Positions 46,535-58,067 are shown, counted from the stretch's first letter. The stretch: DNA of 64,000 bases from Clonostachys chloroleuca (GCA_037952775.1 JBANAY010000004.1:13144001-13208000), one strand, 5' to 3'. Made by a program: numbers and translations. Notes: generated by a model not told the origin, from the sequence alone.

Positions 46535-48038
46535 GAAGTGCTGAGAACCACGAATCGACTTTTTTTTCTCTTTGGATCTGCTCGACATTCATGTTCATTT
46601 TCTTCGCCTTTTCCTTTTATTGATTGGTGCTGGTCACATATCATATCATATCATTTCTTAGCCAGCGCAGGATTGGACTACTTTACAACTCGCGTCTCTC
46701 AACAAGAATTACTTGCTGAAAGGCCTTTTCTTTTCTCCTTGTTTTCCACAGTTTGTTGGAGTTACGATTAGATGCACTTTTGGGACCTAAGCTATGGGTT
46801 GTGTTATATAGGGCAGCAACTGTTCTTTTCTTTTCCCTTTGTCTTAGCAAATCCAGCTGTCCATACAACCAAACAATACGAAATAACTGGTATCCCGGTT
46901 CTGTGGGACAACTTACACGCATTCTGTGGTTCAAATTTTGGCATCCAACGCTTAGTCGACATATAAAGGCAGTTGAAAGCACTGGCGATTAGAAAGCGAT
47001 GTCTGTAGTGGGTCAATAATCCTCAAGCGGGTTCTTACATTTTATTGCCGGTGATACAGATAAGCTACTTCAAAAAATCGAACCAAATAGACGCTGATCA
47101 ACGTGGGATTTTCGAATGCTGAGATTGCTCTAGACTCTCGTGGAAGAAGCTGCGACGACGAAACAACATAGACCTGCCACGTAACTCAGCTGCTCAGATT
47201 GGCACACTCTTATACGTGTCTTCTCAACAGATTCTCAGTATCATGGCAAGTGGGTGAAATAAAACGTGGCACACCAAAGCTCTTTCCGCGTGGGACAGGG
47301 ACCTCATTTTTTAACTAAACACAATAAGAAGAGAATAATAAAAGAATAATAATCTATTCTATAATATTTAGTTTGATATTGTATTCAGTGCTAGGCTATT
47401 TATTCTGATATTGTGTTGAATTTCAGTGCTGAACTACCTCGATGTGCCATGTTTTATTTCACCCACTTGCATGGCACTGAGGAAGAACCACAGGGAAGCC
47501 GAGCATCCTTGAGTGGCTCAACACCTGGTGTGGCGCAGCCCCAACAATCAGTGGACAATTGAAACCTGTTCAGCTGAATGAGCAAAAAGGCCCAGCCACA
47601 TGCTTTGAAGTGGATGGAGTGAATGTGGCTGTGCACGATTTAGCCAATCAGCGACATCACGCCACATTGTTTAGTGAAACCACGTCAACCATGATTCGTT
47701 TTAGACCGCCCCTTGAATCAATGGATTACATCATTGCATCCAAAATCAAGGAAAGGTACTGAATTGGTCAAGAGCTACTACCCATAATATCTTGAATTTA
47801 TGTAGAGAAATTTCGCCTTCACGTGTGCATATAAAAGCTTTGAGCTCTTTTAGCAGCCTGTCTTTAAAAATTACTTCTTGATTCCAATTCGAACGGTGCA
47901 TTGTGAAACACCTGCCGAGACATCTCAGCCAAGGTACGTGTGTCAGGGTGTCATAGGTTGGTGTTGACTCCTTCACCATCCAGCCTCCAACTTTCACAAT
48001 ACATCACACATCCTACATCATCCTGAACTTCTGCAGCC
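46535..48038. other. Intergenic region containing a MITE-like element
   Basis: 1.5 kb between two plus-strand genes. The centre is AT-rich and holds the inverted-repeat element listed separately. A CATAT repeat, (CATAT)3-like, occurs near 46634-46652. No coding sequence. Confidence 0.55.
47246..47470. mobile_element. MITE-like element, 225 bp with 28-bp terminal inverted repeats
   Basis: The left end at 47246-47273 and the reverse complement of the right end at 47443-47470 match at 27 of 28 positions; both start GCAAGTGGGTGAAATAAAAC. The 169-bp interior is AT-rich, contains no ORF, and carries two copies of a TGATATTGT...TCAGTGCT segment. The trinucleotide ATG directly flanks both ends, as expected of a 3-bp target-site duplication. 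Size, TIR length and lack of coding capacity fit a non-autonomous DNA transposon. The superfamily is unassigned; a distant resemblance of GTGGG-TGAA to Fusarium mimp termini is only suggestive. Confidence 0.68.
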
Positions 48039-48985
48039 ATGGCATCGCTCGTGGCAAAGTTCGTGGGAAAAAAGATCTTGGGGGAGACGATCGAAAATAA
48101 GTTTGGTAAAACGGTACGTTCCCTAACCCAGAATATGAAGTCATAGACGCAACCAGAAGAGCTAACATTAAGCATAGGACCCATACTTTGAGACCGTGCC
48201 AGCAACTCGCCTAGATGGCAAGCCCAGCAGGAGCGGAAGAACCAAGAAGCGCAAGAAGGCGCTGCCACCGGGCATCTCTGATCATGACGCCATGGTTTTG
48301 ACCAAGGTGAAGAGAAGAGCCTACCGACTCGACATGTGCCTCTTCAACTTTGCCGGGATGAGTTTTGGCTGGGGAACTGTGCTGGGTTTTATTCCTGCGT
48401 GAGTGTAGTCTCTTCTCATATTTTGATAATCGGAAGGCTAATACTTTGCACAGATTCGGTGACGCTCTTGATGCGCTACTTGCCCTCATGGTAATGCGAA
48501 CATGCGCCGGCATAGAGGGCGGGTTGCCGAATGGTGTCAAAATCAAAATGCTGTTCAACATCGTGTTGGATTTCTTTGTTGGTCTCGTGCCCGTCCTTGG
48601 CGATCTGGCAGACGCTGCTTTCCGTGCCAATACTCGCAATGCCGTGCTCCTCGAAGAGCATCTCAGAGAAAAAGGAAAGCTTCGTCTGAGGGAGACTGGC
48701 CAGGCTTTCCCAGCCGTTGACCCAAGCGAAGCCGATGAGTTCGACAGGATGGAGAGGGAGATTGCTTCACGCCCACCCTCCCGTCAACCTTCTAGGGAGA
48801 ATTCTCGATCCAATAGACACGACTCACACCGCCCACGCCCCCCACGAGAACCAGAGCCATCTCATGCCCAAGAAAGTCGCGGGTGGTTCGGTCGGAAGAC
48901 ATCGCGTCCACGCGATGTGGAAATGGGACAAGTGCACAATTCACGATACGATACCCGCAGAGGGGATCGCAGAGGTCGGCGATAA
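48039..48985 (+). CDS. DUF4112 family membrane protein
   Basis: Exons 48039-48113, 48178-48398 and 48454-48985 give 275 aa. The conserved core spans exons 2 and 3: RAYRLDMCLFNFAGMSFGWG, FGDALDALLALMVMRTCAGI, IEGGLPNGVKIKMLFNIVLD and FFVGLVPVLGDLADAAFRAN, followed by TRNAVLLEEHLREKG. This is the DUF4112 signature, with two hydrophobic segments and conserved Gly/Asp residues; the biochemical role is unknown. The C-terminal about 90 residues are Arg/Ser/Pro-rich and disordered (RPPSRQPSRENSRSNRHDSH). No frame break. Confidence 0.88.
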
Positions 48986-49590
48986 ATACCGACGACAATG
49001 CCAAAGTGTTACGATCTCTCTCAATGATATGATATTGACTTCCTGGTTGCAACGAAATATTCACCGCTCTGAGTTTATGCAGACATGAAGACATATGCAT
49101 GTACCTGTCGCTTCATGTCAGCGTGTCAGGGTTTCACTCGTTTGATCGGTCCAGGGGTGTCATGCATATGGATTCTAACTGCAGTTATTCTGTGGTAAGC
49201 CACTCTGGGGCAAGATGTAATTTAATATTTCCGTATTTCCGTATCCACTAGGTGCTTGCTTTTGCCTCGATGATGTAGATCTCGAAGGATTGACTTTGTG
49301 CATGATGCGAGCCGCAACTGGTTCCACATGCCAGATTGATAAAACGATCCCAGCTGAAGAACAACTTGGTACGTATATCCGAGGAACCCGTTCAGCCTGT
49401 CCTGATCCACATCGCCAAAGTCGTGACTTACGGGCGTCGAGCAGCGCTGTGAGGCGGTTGGCTAGCTGATTGATAAACCAGGATGACGTTTCACTAACTA
49501 GGCAAGACTAATCAGAAAGCTATGCAGGATGCTACAAGGGCCGACTTAGCGGGGCAGGTGGATGGCTGGTCATACATAAACGCGACAGGC

Positions 49591-49596
49591 ACGCGT
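49591..49596. promoter_or_regulatory. ACGCGT (MCB-type) box upstream of ribonucleotide reductase gene
   Basis: Exact palindromic ACGCGT, 299 bp before the start codon. In fungi MBF-type factors recognise ACGCGT upstream of S-phase genes including ribonucleotide reductase (established in yeasts); use here is inference. Confidence 0.55.
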
Positions 49597-49705
49597 CGCT
49601 CTTAGCAACAGGTGGTTGGGTCTAATATAACTGGTGAAAATTAAGATGAGCATGGCGTGGAATTGATAAATTGGCCCACTATCTGAGCGGCAGAAAACGC
49701 GCTGA

Positions 49706-49711
49706 ACGCGT
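49706..49711. promoter_or_regulatory. Second ACGCGT (MCB-type) box upstream of ribonucleotide reductase gene
   Basis: Exact ACGCGT 184 bp before the start codon, 110 bp downstream of the first copy. Closely followed by CACGTG-like sequence (AACACGTGACG). Confidence 0.58.
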
Positions 49712-49894
49712 CCGGAACACGTGACGACGCTCCATCTCAATGTACAAAAACCGTTATGGCTTCCCTCCTGCTCCAACTCTCCAACCATCACGACAACGCT
49801 CAAAGCTTGACTTGTAACTGAGAATTGATATCTCTCTACAGTCCTTGTATCATTCATTCCAACTTGGATATCTTTGTGCATTTACACTTCAACA

Positions 49895-51302
49895 ATGGCC
49901 ACCGACACCACCCCTTCCAAGCAGGTTAGTGACGTCTTCGCCGTCGCCACCAAGAACATCGACAGGAACTAACTCGTTAATCGTAGGCCGCTGCTGCCAT
50001 TGACTCTTTCAAGATTGAATCCCCCATCAAGAAGATCAACTTCCACCCCGAAGACAAAGAAAACCACCCCGTCGACCAGGCAACGCTCTCCACTCTCTCC
50101 AAGCAGGTCGATGTCAAGCATGACATTGTCAAAGCCGAGAAGGAGGTTGCAGACAAGCCAGAGGAGATTGATGAGCCTCTTCTCCAAGAGAACCCCCACC
50201 GATTCGTCCTCTTCCCCATCAAGTATCATGAGGTATGTCACGCGTCACTAACGCGTAAAGTGGTCTTGGCACACCTCGCGACGAGAGGCTAACACGAAAC
50301 AGATCTGGCAAATGTACAAGAAGCACGAAGCTTCTTTCTGGACTGCTGAGGAAATCGATCTGTCCAAGGATCTCCACGACTGGCACACCCGCATGAACGA
50401 TGACGAGCGCTACTTCGTCTCTCACGTTCTTGCCTTCTTCGCTGCCTCTGATGGCATTGTCAATGAGAACCTGGTTGAGCGCTTCAGCGCTGAGGTCCAG
50501 ATTCCTGAGGCTCGGTGCTTCTACGGATTCCAGATCATGATGGAGAACATCCACTCGGAGACCTACTCCCTCCTCATCGACACATACATCAAGGAACAGG
50601 CTCAGCGCGAGTACCTGTTCAATGCTATTGAGACTAGTACGTTTTCTCGTGTATACCCCCGATGGCGACCATAGCTAACCATTCTTAGTTCCCTGTATCC
50701 GCAAGAAGGCCGAGTGGGCAATTCGCTGGATTCAGGACAAGAAATCCACATTCGCTCAGCGTCTTGTTGCCTTCGCTGCCGTTGAGGGCATCTTCTTCAG
50801 CGGTGCTTTCGCTTCCATCTTCTGGTTGAAGAAGCGTGGTCTGATGCCTGGTCTCACCTTCTCCAACGAGCTGATCTCCCGTGACGAGGGTCTTCACACT
50901 GACTTCGCTTGCCTACTCCACTCCCACCTAAACAATCGCGCAAGCAAGGAGGTCATTGAGAGCATCATCACTGACGCTGTCACCATTGAGAAGGAGTTCT
51001 TGACCGAGGCTCTTCCTTGCGCCATGCTGGGCATGAACGCCAACCTTATGAAGCAGTATATCGAGTTTGTTGCCGACCGTCTTCTGGTTGCTCTCGGTAA
51101 CGACAAGGTGTACAAGTCGACTAACCCCTTCGACTTCATGGAGAACATTTCCCTTGGCGGCAAGACCAACTTCTTCGAGAAGCGCGTCGGTGACTACCAG
51201 AAGGCCGGTGTCATGGCCAGCACCACCAAGAAGAACGTTGAGGAGACCACTTCCGAAACCAAGGTTGAGAGTGGCGACTTCACTTTTGATGACGATTTCT
51301 AA
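49895..51302 (+). CDS. RNR2: Ribonucleoside-diphosphate reductase small subunit (R2, class Ia)
   Basis: Diiron-tyrosyl radical subunit that, with R1, makes deoxyribonucleotides. Exons 49895-49924, 49987-50232, 50303-50636 and 50689-51302 give 407 aa. The ferritin-like core carries the metal ligands: Glu/Asp in [12 protein letters not shown], the Glu residues in [20 protein letters not shown] (which also includes the radical Tyr context), and [37 protein letters not shown] precedes the C-terminal tail ending FTFDDDF, the R1-docking peptide. Codon use is biased like a well-expressed gene. Two further ACGCGT boxes lie inside intron 2. Confidence 0.96.
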
Positions 51303-51683
51303 ATATTTCATGAAACATCAAGAGCATTGTCTGCCAGCTCGATATCCCACATTGCGGCGGCATGTTCTCGTTATGCTGGGTTAAGAACCCACTTCAAGCT
51401 TGCACTTGGTTACGATTTATTGCTTCGGGGGGCTCACTGATGGCGTTTGGGGTTTAATATCAATTTCTTTTTGTCTATAATACACTGGGTATGGTCAAGC
51501 ACATATGATACGACGGATGGCAGAATAAACGGAGAAGGAACCTTCATAGGTAATAAATGTTTACATACTTTCCAAAAGATTGCTCAGTCCATTTCACGTT
51601 TGGTGTTATAAAAATCCTCGCAAGCGATACTAACATGGTCAAAGCGAGGAGAGGGTATGGCATATCATGAGATTCGCTCGGCT
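51303..51683. other. Convergent 3' region, RNR2 and SRP9/21
   Basis: 381 bp between stops. No coding sequence or repeat recognised. Confidence 0.5.
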
Positions 51684-52171
51684 CTATTTCTTGCCCTTCT
51701 TTTTCTTCTTGCCACCGCCACCTCCCACTGGTTGTTGTGGTTGTGCTTGTGAAGCCGCCGCCGAGTCCCCGTTCCCAGCATCAGTCGCGGTAGGCGCATC
51801 TGGCATTGCCTCCTCGGCAGGCGGCTCCGGTACACCGGCCATGCCCCTACTTAGTCTGCCCAGACTCGAGTGGATGAGTCGCGAAACCTCGGCGGCCTTG
51901 CTGGTGCGGTACTTGAGAACGACACCACTCGCCGGGTCGTATGTCTTGAACACGAGGGAGCCACGGGGCGGTCTGGCCTCTTCGTCGGGTTTGGCCTCTT
52001 TGCGGGGTCGTCGGGCGGGTTTGATGGAATATTTGGTGGTGATGCGCGCCTACGAATGCATTAGCAGGTGGAACAACGACTTCTGTGGGCGCTTCGTACG
52101 GTCGACGGTCTGGCTTCAAGCAGGAGCTTGGACTGCTCAAGCCATTCTTCGGCGGTGATGAAGTAGGGCAT
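51684..52171 (-). CDS. SRP21: Signal recognition particle subunit SRP9/Srp21, with a frame break
   Basis: SRP9-domain protein of the Alu domain of the signal recognition particle. Exons 52171-52100 and 52050-51684, about 145 aa after correction. The N-terminus MPYFITAEEWLEQSKLLLEA is diagnostic of the fungal SRP9-21 family, and LVFKTYDPASGVVLKYRTSK with AAEVSRLIHSSLGRLSRGMA forms the alpha-beta core. It ends in a Gly then poly-Lys tail (GGGGGKKKKKGKK). Exon 2 opens ARITTKYSIK but then shifts frame at a run of four A (T4 on the plus strand, 52020-52023); dropping one A gives KPARRPRKEAKPDEEARPPR, leading into the core. The opposite frame (RASPPNIPSKPARR) does not match the family, so an extra base is the best reading. 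Confidence 0.86.
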
Positions 52172-52625
52172 GATCAGTTGCGCTGCCCGCGTGCTCGAAC
52201 GCAGAGCGTATTTTTTGTGTGTGATTGTGCTTGGTCCAAGAAACAGTGTCCCATACCATGCGCCGCAGATGATATCCAAGTGAATTGACAGAGCCCGTGC
52301 AAGAATAGGACCAAAGCCTCGAGATTGATGCTTGATTCAGATATGGGAAAGTGATGGATGTGGCTTGTGGTTGACAACGAAGGTTCGACAGCGTTTCTTC
52401 TGGTGGGGCACTTGTGGAGTGGCGGTAAGAGCACCATGAATTAAGCTCCAGCCTCAACTTGATAACCATACATACCCTGTACGCCTTCAGACGGCAGAAA
52501 GGCAGTCGTCAACTCCCCAAGAGCTGGCCAACGTCTCCATGACCACTACATCCGATCTTACTGTGATAGATTCTATGTTTCCCCCTCGTTGCCCAGACAT
52601 TTCCTTTTATGTGTCTACCTACCAT
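52172..52625. other. Spacer between SRP9/21 and SWD2 genes
   Basis: 454 bp between two minus-strand genes: promoter of SRP9/21 and 3' flank of SWD2. Nothing else recognised. Confidence 0.5.
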
Positions 52626-53913
52626 TTAGCTATGGGGATCAGGAAGCCAAAATACCAGCTCCTGGTCTCCAGTCGCAAAGAAATTAAATCGGGGATTGAA
52701 TGCCAACACCGCAGCCTCTCTCTTGTCGGGCAGTGTCCAAGTCGGTTCAAGGACCTTGTTTTCGCCTGGTGTACTTCGTGTGTCCCACACGAGAACGTCC
52801 TTTTTGGTTCCGCTGATAACATACCGCCCATCAGGCGTAAAGCAGCATTCACCGCTGCTGTCCAAAGGCGCGCTGTCTGCTCCGATACCATTAGCAGTGC
52901 CGGCCTCGCCTGGCGCCAATCGGCGTGTACCGCCAGATGGCTTATAAAGATAGGCTTTCAGAGTTCCCTCGAACGCATCAAGCAAAAAGTGGCCACCACC
53001 CCTAGTGCCAAGCAATAGTGATTTGCCATCGTTAGAAAACTCCAGCTTGGTCCAGCCCTTGACAAGCGATTGGGTATCAACTTTCCGTCCCTGCTCAACA
53101 ATGTCTATTGTACTGAATGGAGCCTTATCATAATTGCGAGCATCGTAGAGTAATATCGACCCAGCACTGGGGCAGGCTACAGCAAATACGGACCCCGAGG
53201 GGTCATAGGCGGCGAGCGTGGGTAATTTCAGGTTGAGCTGCCCTTGCCAGTGTTTCGACTGTGTATCCCATATCCGAACTGTATTATCCTGAGAGCAGGA
53301 TATGAATGTGTCGCTGCCTGGGTGGACGCTGAGACAGGTCACATCGCCTTCGTGACCTTCAAAATAGCGGATGAATGAGTTGTCATGTGTAGCGAGGTAG
53401 CGGATCGCATCTACAGGAAGCTCAGGTTAGACACAATTGTTCGCTTAACCGGTGTTCTTAGTGCGCTAATCATTCTTACTGTTCTGCTTTGTACTCGCGT
53501 AAATTATACTCGAGTTTGTGTGTGTGAATTTGGCGAGCTTCACTCCATACTTTTTACTCAGAGCACTCTTGTCATGGCGTCCTTCTTTCACGCTGTATAT
53601 TTGGATCGTCTCGTCACTGTACGAAGCAAGAACTAGCTCTCCATCATCATCGTAGTCAAGTGATTGGATGTGAGGGTGTTGTCGTCCGTCTCTGGCGTCG
53701 TCACGTTTGAATAACTGCAGCTTTGGTGTTAGTATGGCTCGTTTTCTATTTCCAGGTACGTATCAGGAACCATACCTTGGTCGGGCGAAATGTAGATATG
53801 ACATCGCTCAGGTTTGACGTGGCGCTCCCGCTGTTCGAGCCAATTGTTCTGTGGATGTTGAGCGTCGGCGTGGAAGATGCAGGGCGGTCGATGTCCATCG
53901 GGGTGGACGACAT
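52626..53913 (-). CDS. SWD2: COMPASS subunit Swd2 (WDR82 family WD40 protein)
   Basis: Seven-bladed beta-propeller shared by the COMPASS H3K4 methyltransferase and, in fungi, the cleavage and polyadenylation factor. Exons 53913-53776, 53720-53480 and 53410-52626 give 387 aa. Diagnostic segments: TFRPTKLQLFKRDD, HIQSLDYDDDGELVLASYSD, AIRYLATHDNSFIRYFEGHE, then GDVTCLSVHPGSDTFISCSQ, DNTVRIWDTQSKHWQGQLNL and the terminal FNPRFNFFATGDQELVFWLP. The start ATG for MSSTPMDIDRPA was chosen over an upstream TTG; an in-frame ATG five codons later is also possible. No frame break. Both introns are short and canonical. Confidence 0.95.
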
Positions 53914-55371
53914 CTCGGCGGTGTGCTCGAATTGATCGGCCCCCGGCGAGGCGGGTGATGTTCCTTTTACCGTCAAGTTCTCAGTCTTCCAATACTCGTG
54001 GCAGCGTGCGGGAGTCGCCTACGGGACTGTTGTACGGTTTCCAGCTTTCGCGCGTTTCGTCTGAGGGTTGGTGGGGCTGCAGAGACAATCGAGCTTGAAT
54101 GCAGATGTGAATGATGAACCTGGGCCAAAGCTGTTGCAGCTGTGGGTCCACCCTCCACAGCTTTGGCAGTGCATCAGCCACACGATTCCTTCCCTTACGT
54201 CTTTGCAATGTAACACACCGGAGTACGTATGATTAATTCCCCAGTAGCGCATTTGGTTTGAAGATGTACCATGCTAGGACTCTATAAACATGCACTTACA
54301 ACTTAGGTAGTTACATTCTCGACAGGATGAATTCATCGAATGGAGGACATCGTAGCTCATGTGGGGGCCAGGGGAGCCGTATCAATGCACCTCTGACTTT
54401 TGGCTAGGACCAGAGGAAGGTTTCTACACTACCCATACCCTGTAACAGCTACGAACGCCATTGTAACCGCCCGCCCGAAGGGTCCTGCACGTCCGTGCCT
54501 GTCCGCATATATCCATTAGAAATAATTTACAGTGCTCAGCGGCGGCTCCCAAAGCCCGGATAGTGGCGGCCAAATGGCTCCACGCTGCAGGTCAGGAAAT
54601 TCACGGCTTAGAGATTTCAGGTTGGTGTGTCGCGCAACATGGTTTTTGAACTATTCCGTGAAAGTCGGACAATAAGGACTCTTGGGAGGAAAAAGGAGGG
54701 GACCCGAGAAGAGCGAGAGCAATCAATCAAGTCCAAATATCCAATTCACACCCGGAAACTTCAAGTGATAGCATACCTGGGGCAGAAGTGCTTGCTGGAT
54801 CGGAGCTTGGGAGGCTGCCTGGGGTATTGGTCAGCCACTATAAATACGTAAAGGGCTTAGTTGGGCATGAGCGGCCCAACTGGTAAGATTTCGTCTGTTG
54901 TAATTCCTGCTGCTAATACCGGGGCCCCAATTCGTCGCGGCCGACGTCGGCACAAAGTTTCCGCGTCTGGGATATCGGCCTCTACCCGTCCTCCCTCACT
55001 TCAATGCCGCAATTCCATCATCTGCAGGTAGGGCGTGCGGCCAGACGATAATTCGAGTGTTACTTGCTTGCACTGCAACCCTTTCCCAAACCCCATCTAT
55101 TTCACCATATCCGATAACAGTACCATGTGAGTTTACTAGAGCGACACTTCATCTAGGCCGAGACTATGCTGACTCGCTTTCGACCACATCAAGGTCGCAT
55201 ACTCGTCGGTGATTGCTTGCCCACTGTCGCGTTCTCTCGGGCTCTTTGGAAGTGGCGGATTGATTCCATCCTGCCCGAGCTCTCTCTCAACCTGAAGATC
55301 GAATTACCGTAGACTCGACGACTGAGGCCTTACTCTTTGCGTGCCGCCTGTTCCGCCTCTAGCCCCTCAAC
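53914..55371. other. Divergent intergenic region, SWD2 and carrier gene
   Basis: 1.46 kb. No recognisable coding sequence; short open frames only. The last 350 bp are CT-rich on the plus strand, consistent with the leader of the carrier gene. Confidence 0.5.
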
Positions 55372-56521
55372 ATGTCTACTACACTTGGGTATGTCTTTAC
55401 GAGAGGTGCCAATGCAAACCTTTGTCGCAAGTTACTGATCGAATCGCTATCCAGAGCCTTCATCGGCGGCGGCATTGCAGCCTGCGGCGCCGTCACCGCG
55501 ACGCACCCGTTCGAGACGGTCAAAATTCGGTAATTCGCAATCCCCTGCTACTCAGACGAACGCCGGAATGCTGCACAGTGGCTGACAACTCTGGCTTGAA
55601 CATGCAGAATGCAGTTGCAGGGAGAATTACAACTCAAGGGCGCTCAGACTATGCACTACAAGGGACCCTTCCACGGCGTCAGTGTGATTGTGCGAAACGA
55701 GGGTCTCCGGGGCATCTACCGAGGTATTGGATGTGCCTACGTCTACCAAATCCTGCTCAATGGGTGCCGTCTTGGATTCTACGAGCCCATGCGCGCGGGT
55801 CTGGCCAAGCTGATTCACAAGGATGAGAAGGCGCAGAATCTCTTCATCAATGTGTTCTGCGGTGCCACCTCCGGTATGATGGGAGCTGCTGCGGGCAGCC
55901 CGTTCTTCTTGGTCAAGACTCGTCTCCAGAGCTACTCGCCTTTCCGGCCTGTGGGCACCCAGCACCAGTATCGCAACGCCATCGATGGCATGACCCGGAT
56001 TTTCAAGAGTGAGGGCATTGCCGGCTTGTATCGAGGCGTCAGCGCTGCCATGATTCGAACCGGGTTTGGCAGCTCTGTCCAGCTGCCCACCTACTTCTTT
56101 GCCAAGAGACGCCTGGTGAAGCATGCCGGCATGGAGGAAGGCCCAGCTTTGCATTTGGCAAGCAGCTCTATCAGTGGATTTGTTGTGTGTTGCGTTATGC
56201 ACCCCCCTGGTGAGTAGTAACCCTGCCTTTTCGGGATTCATGGGATCTTTGCTTCCTTCATGTTTACGTCGACTAACTGTGGTAGATACTGTCATGTCGC
56301 GTCTCTACAACCAGAATGGAAACCTTTACAAGGGCGTCTTTGACTGTCTGAGCAAGACCATCCGTACCGAGGGTTTCTTCGCTATTTACAAGGGCTTCCT
56401 ACCACACTTGGCCCGAATTTTACCCCACACGATCCTGACGCTTTCGCTGGCTGAACAGACGAACAAGCTGATGAGAAAGGTTGAGGGCTTTATCCTTCCA
56501 GACTTGGAAAAGGCTGCATAA
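55372..56521 (+). CDS. OAC1: Mitochondrial carrier, Oac1-like (oxaloacetate/sulfate/isopropylmalate)
   Basis: Inner-membrane carrier (SLC25 family), 309 aa, from exons 55372-55388, 55455-55529, 55608-56209 and 56286-56521. The three carrier repeats each show the P-x-[DE]-x-x-[KR] type motif: HPFETVKIR, SPFFLVKTR and HPPDTVMSR (the second and third degenerate as in Oac1). The N-terminus GAFIGGGIAACGAVTATHPF plus MQLQGELQ matches Oac1/SLC25A34-35 rather than other carriers. In yeast this carrier exports oxaloacetate and isopropylmalate for leucine synthesis; the substrate here is by homology. First coding exon is 17 nt. Confidence 0.88.
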
Positions 56522-56815
56522 ATGAGCTAGAGGTAGCCGACGCTGCGCTGTACATACTACGATATTTATTTCCCTTTCTTTTGGTGCTCTTTGCTGGGTG
56601 TTCATTGCATCTGTTGGGCGGAAAAGTCATGCATGGGTGTGCCAGGATGTGGTATTGCCTCGTGGGATGCCGGGGAAAAGAGAAGGTTTGGTAGGACCAA
56701 GTCATGGGATCAGGGTTTTGGGATGAGATGGATACTTCGCATTTTGATAGATTTTGGTTTGGGGCTGGAGCATATAGATATCTCCCCAATCTAAGCTCTT
56801 CCACCTCCTTCTTTC

Positions 56816-58067
56816 TTATCCATTTACAGATCGCTTGCAGCCATAGCATAGCCTAGCCAAGCGAGGTTCACCATCGGGGTTATAGTCGTCGCCCATCTCT
56901 CCTGCCCATCTAGAGTCGCCGCGCTCATCCAGCACCACTCCGCACAACCCACACGAAGGGCCACTAGCATTAGCTCTGTCGAGTTTACCCGTCGTTCGTA
57001 CAACATTGGCCACAATTCCGGCATATGGCGTCTCGACGCTCTCAAAGTAACGGGCCATGACCTCCTCAATGCTCGTGTCTTTGTGAGAGACAACAGTCGG
57101 TGTTGCTCCATTAACGTTGGATGGGTTTAGCGCGGCAATCTCTGGGAACACACTGATGTACGTGTCGATCTCCCCTTTGAACAGCTCTCGCAAGGGATAG
57201 TGTATCGGGTAAGTAGTCCGCTTTACTTCAGCGCCCGACGCAGGGTCGTAGATCGTGACCGGGAAGCGGCCATCGTTAACTTGCCAGGGGATAGCAAATC
57301 CTCGCCCATTGGCCACTTCGCACAGGGATAGGGCTGCGAGAGCGGTAGTAGTGTGGCCCAGGAGAAGAGTGTTGTAGTGCTGATCTTGCATAGCAATGTC
57401 GAGTAAAAGATGCCGTATAAGGAGGCGCAGAACATCTGCTCTTGAGCTCACTGATGGCAAATTTTCAAACATCTGTTGTAGGCGCTTTGAAGGTTCTGAA
57501 AAGCCATCTTCAGGCCTAGGGAGAGGGAGGGCCGACCAGTCTACCGTCTGAACATCCAGAACTTTGCTGAGGTGCACACAGCGGAACGAAAGCTGAGTAT
57601 ACTTGGCGCTGTAGTTGCGCATCAGCGCCTGCGCAGGCGTATCCTGGCGTTCTGGTGAACAAGATAGGTCTGTATCGACATGCACGGCAAGGATTTCGAA
57701 TGCCGAGCTTGATTTCTTTTTGCTTTGCTTGTGGGTGTATACTTCAAGGAGATGGACCAAGGCACTTGAAGATGGGCCGAACGATATACCAGCTATATAT
57801 CTTCGTGGCTCTAGATGGCTGGAGGTGCGAACCTCTTTGTGAAGGTAGGCCAGCCGCTTGACAAACTTGGTTTCAACATACTCAGCAAAGCAATTTCTAG
57901 TTGGCGTTGTTAGTAATGTCCTGGGGGCTTCTTGATTTCTGATCCGAGATGGAACAAGGTTACGGGACGAAAATTACGTACCTGCATGTTGGCTTGGTTC
58001 GGAGTTGGAAAGGTGCGTCTTCTGCCTTGCAACGAGAGCAAGGGTTTGACGCAGTTGAAGCCGGCAT
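56816..58067 (-). CDS. CTU2: Cytoplasmic tRNA 2-thiolation protein Ctu2/Ncs2
   Basis: Partner of Ctu1/Ncs6 in thiolation of U34 in cytosolic tRNA-Lys, -Glu and -Gln, using the Urm1 sulfur relay. Exons 58067-57982 and 57896-56816 give 388 aa. An N-terminal CxxC pair (PCSRCKAE...TCRNCF), the PP-loop-like domain starting RRYIAGISFGPSSSALVHLL, LLLGHTTTALAALSLCEVAN, YPIHYPLRELFKGEIDTYIS and the C-terminal CxxC pairs (SCGLCG and CYGCKR) are all as in the family. The classical SGGxDS ATP-binding loop is replaced by FGPSSSAL, also normal for Ctu2. No frame break. Confidence 0.94.

Larger units (their letters stand above)
48986..49894. other. Promoter region of the ribonucleotide reductase gene
   Basis: 909 bp. 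The distal part is 3' flank of the DUF4112 gene; the proximal 310 bp hold two ACGCGT boxes, listed separately. No coding sequence. Confidence 0.5.
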
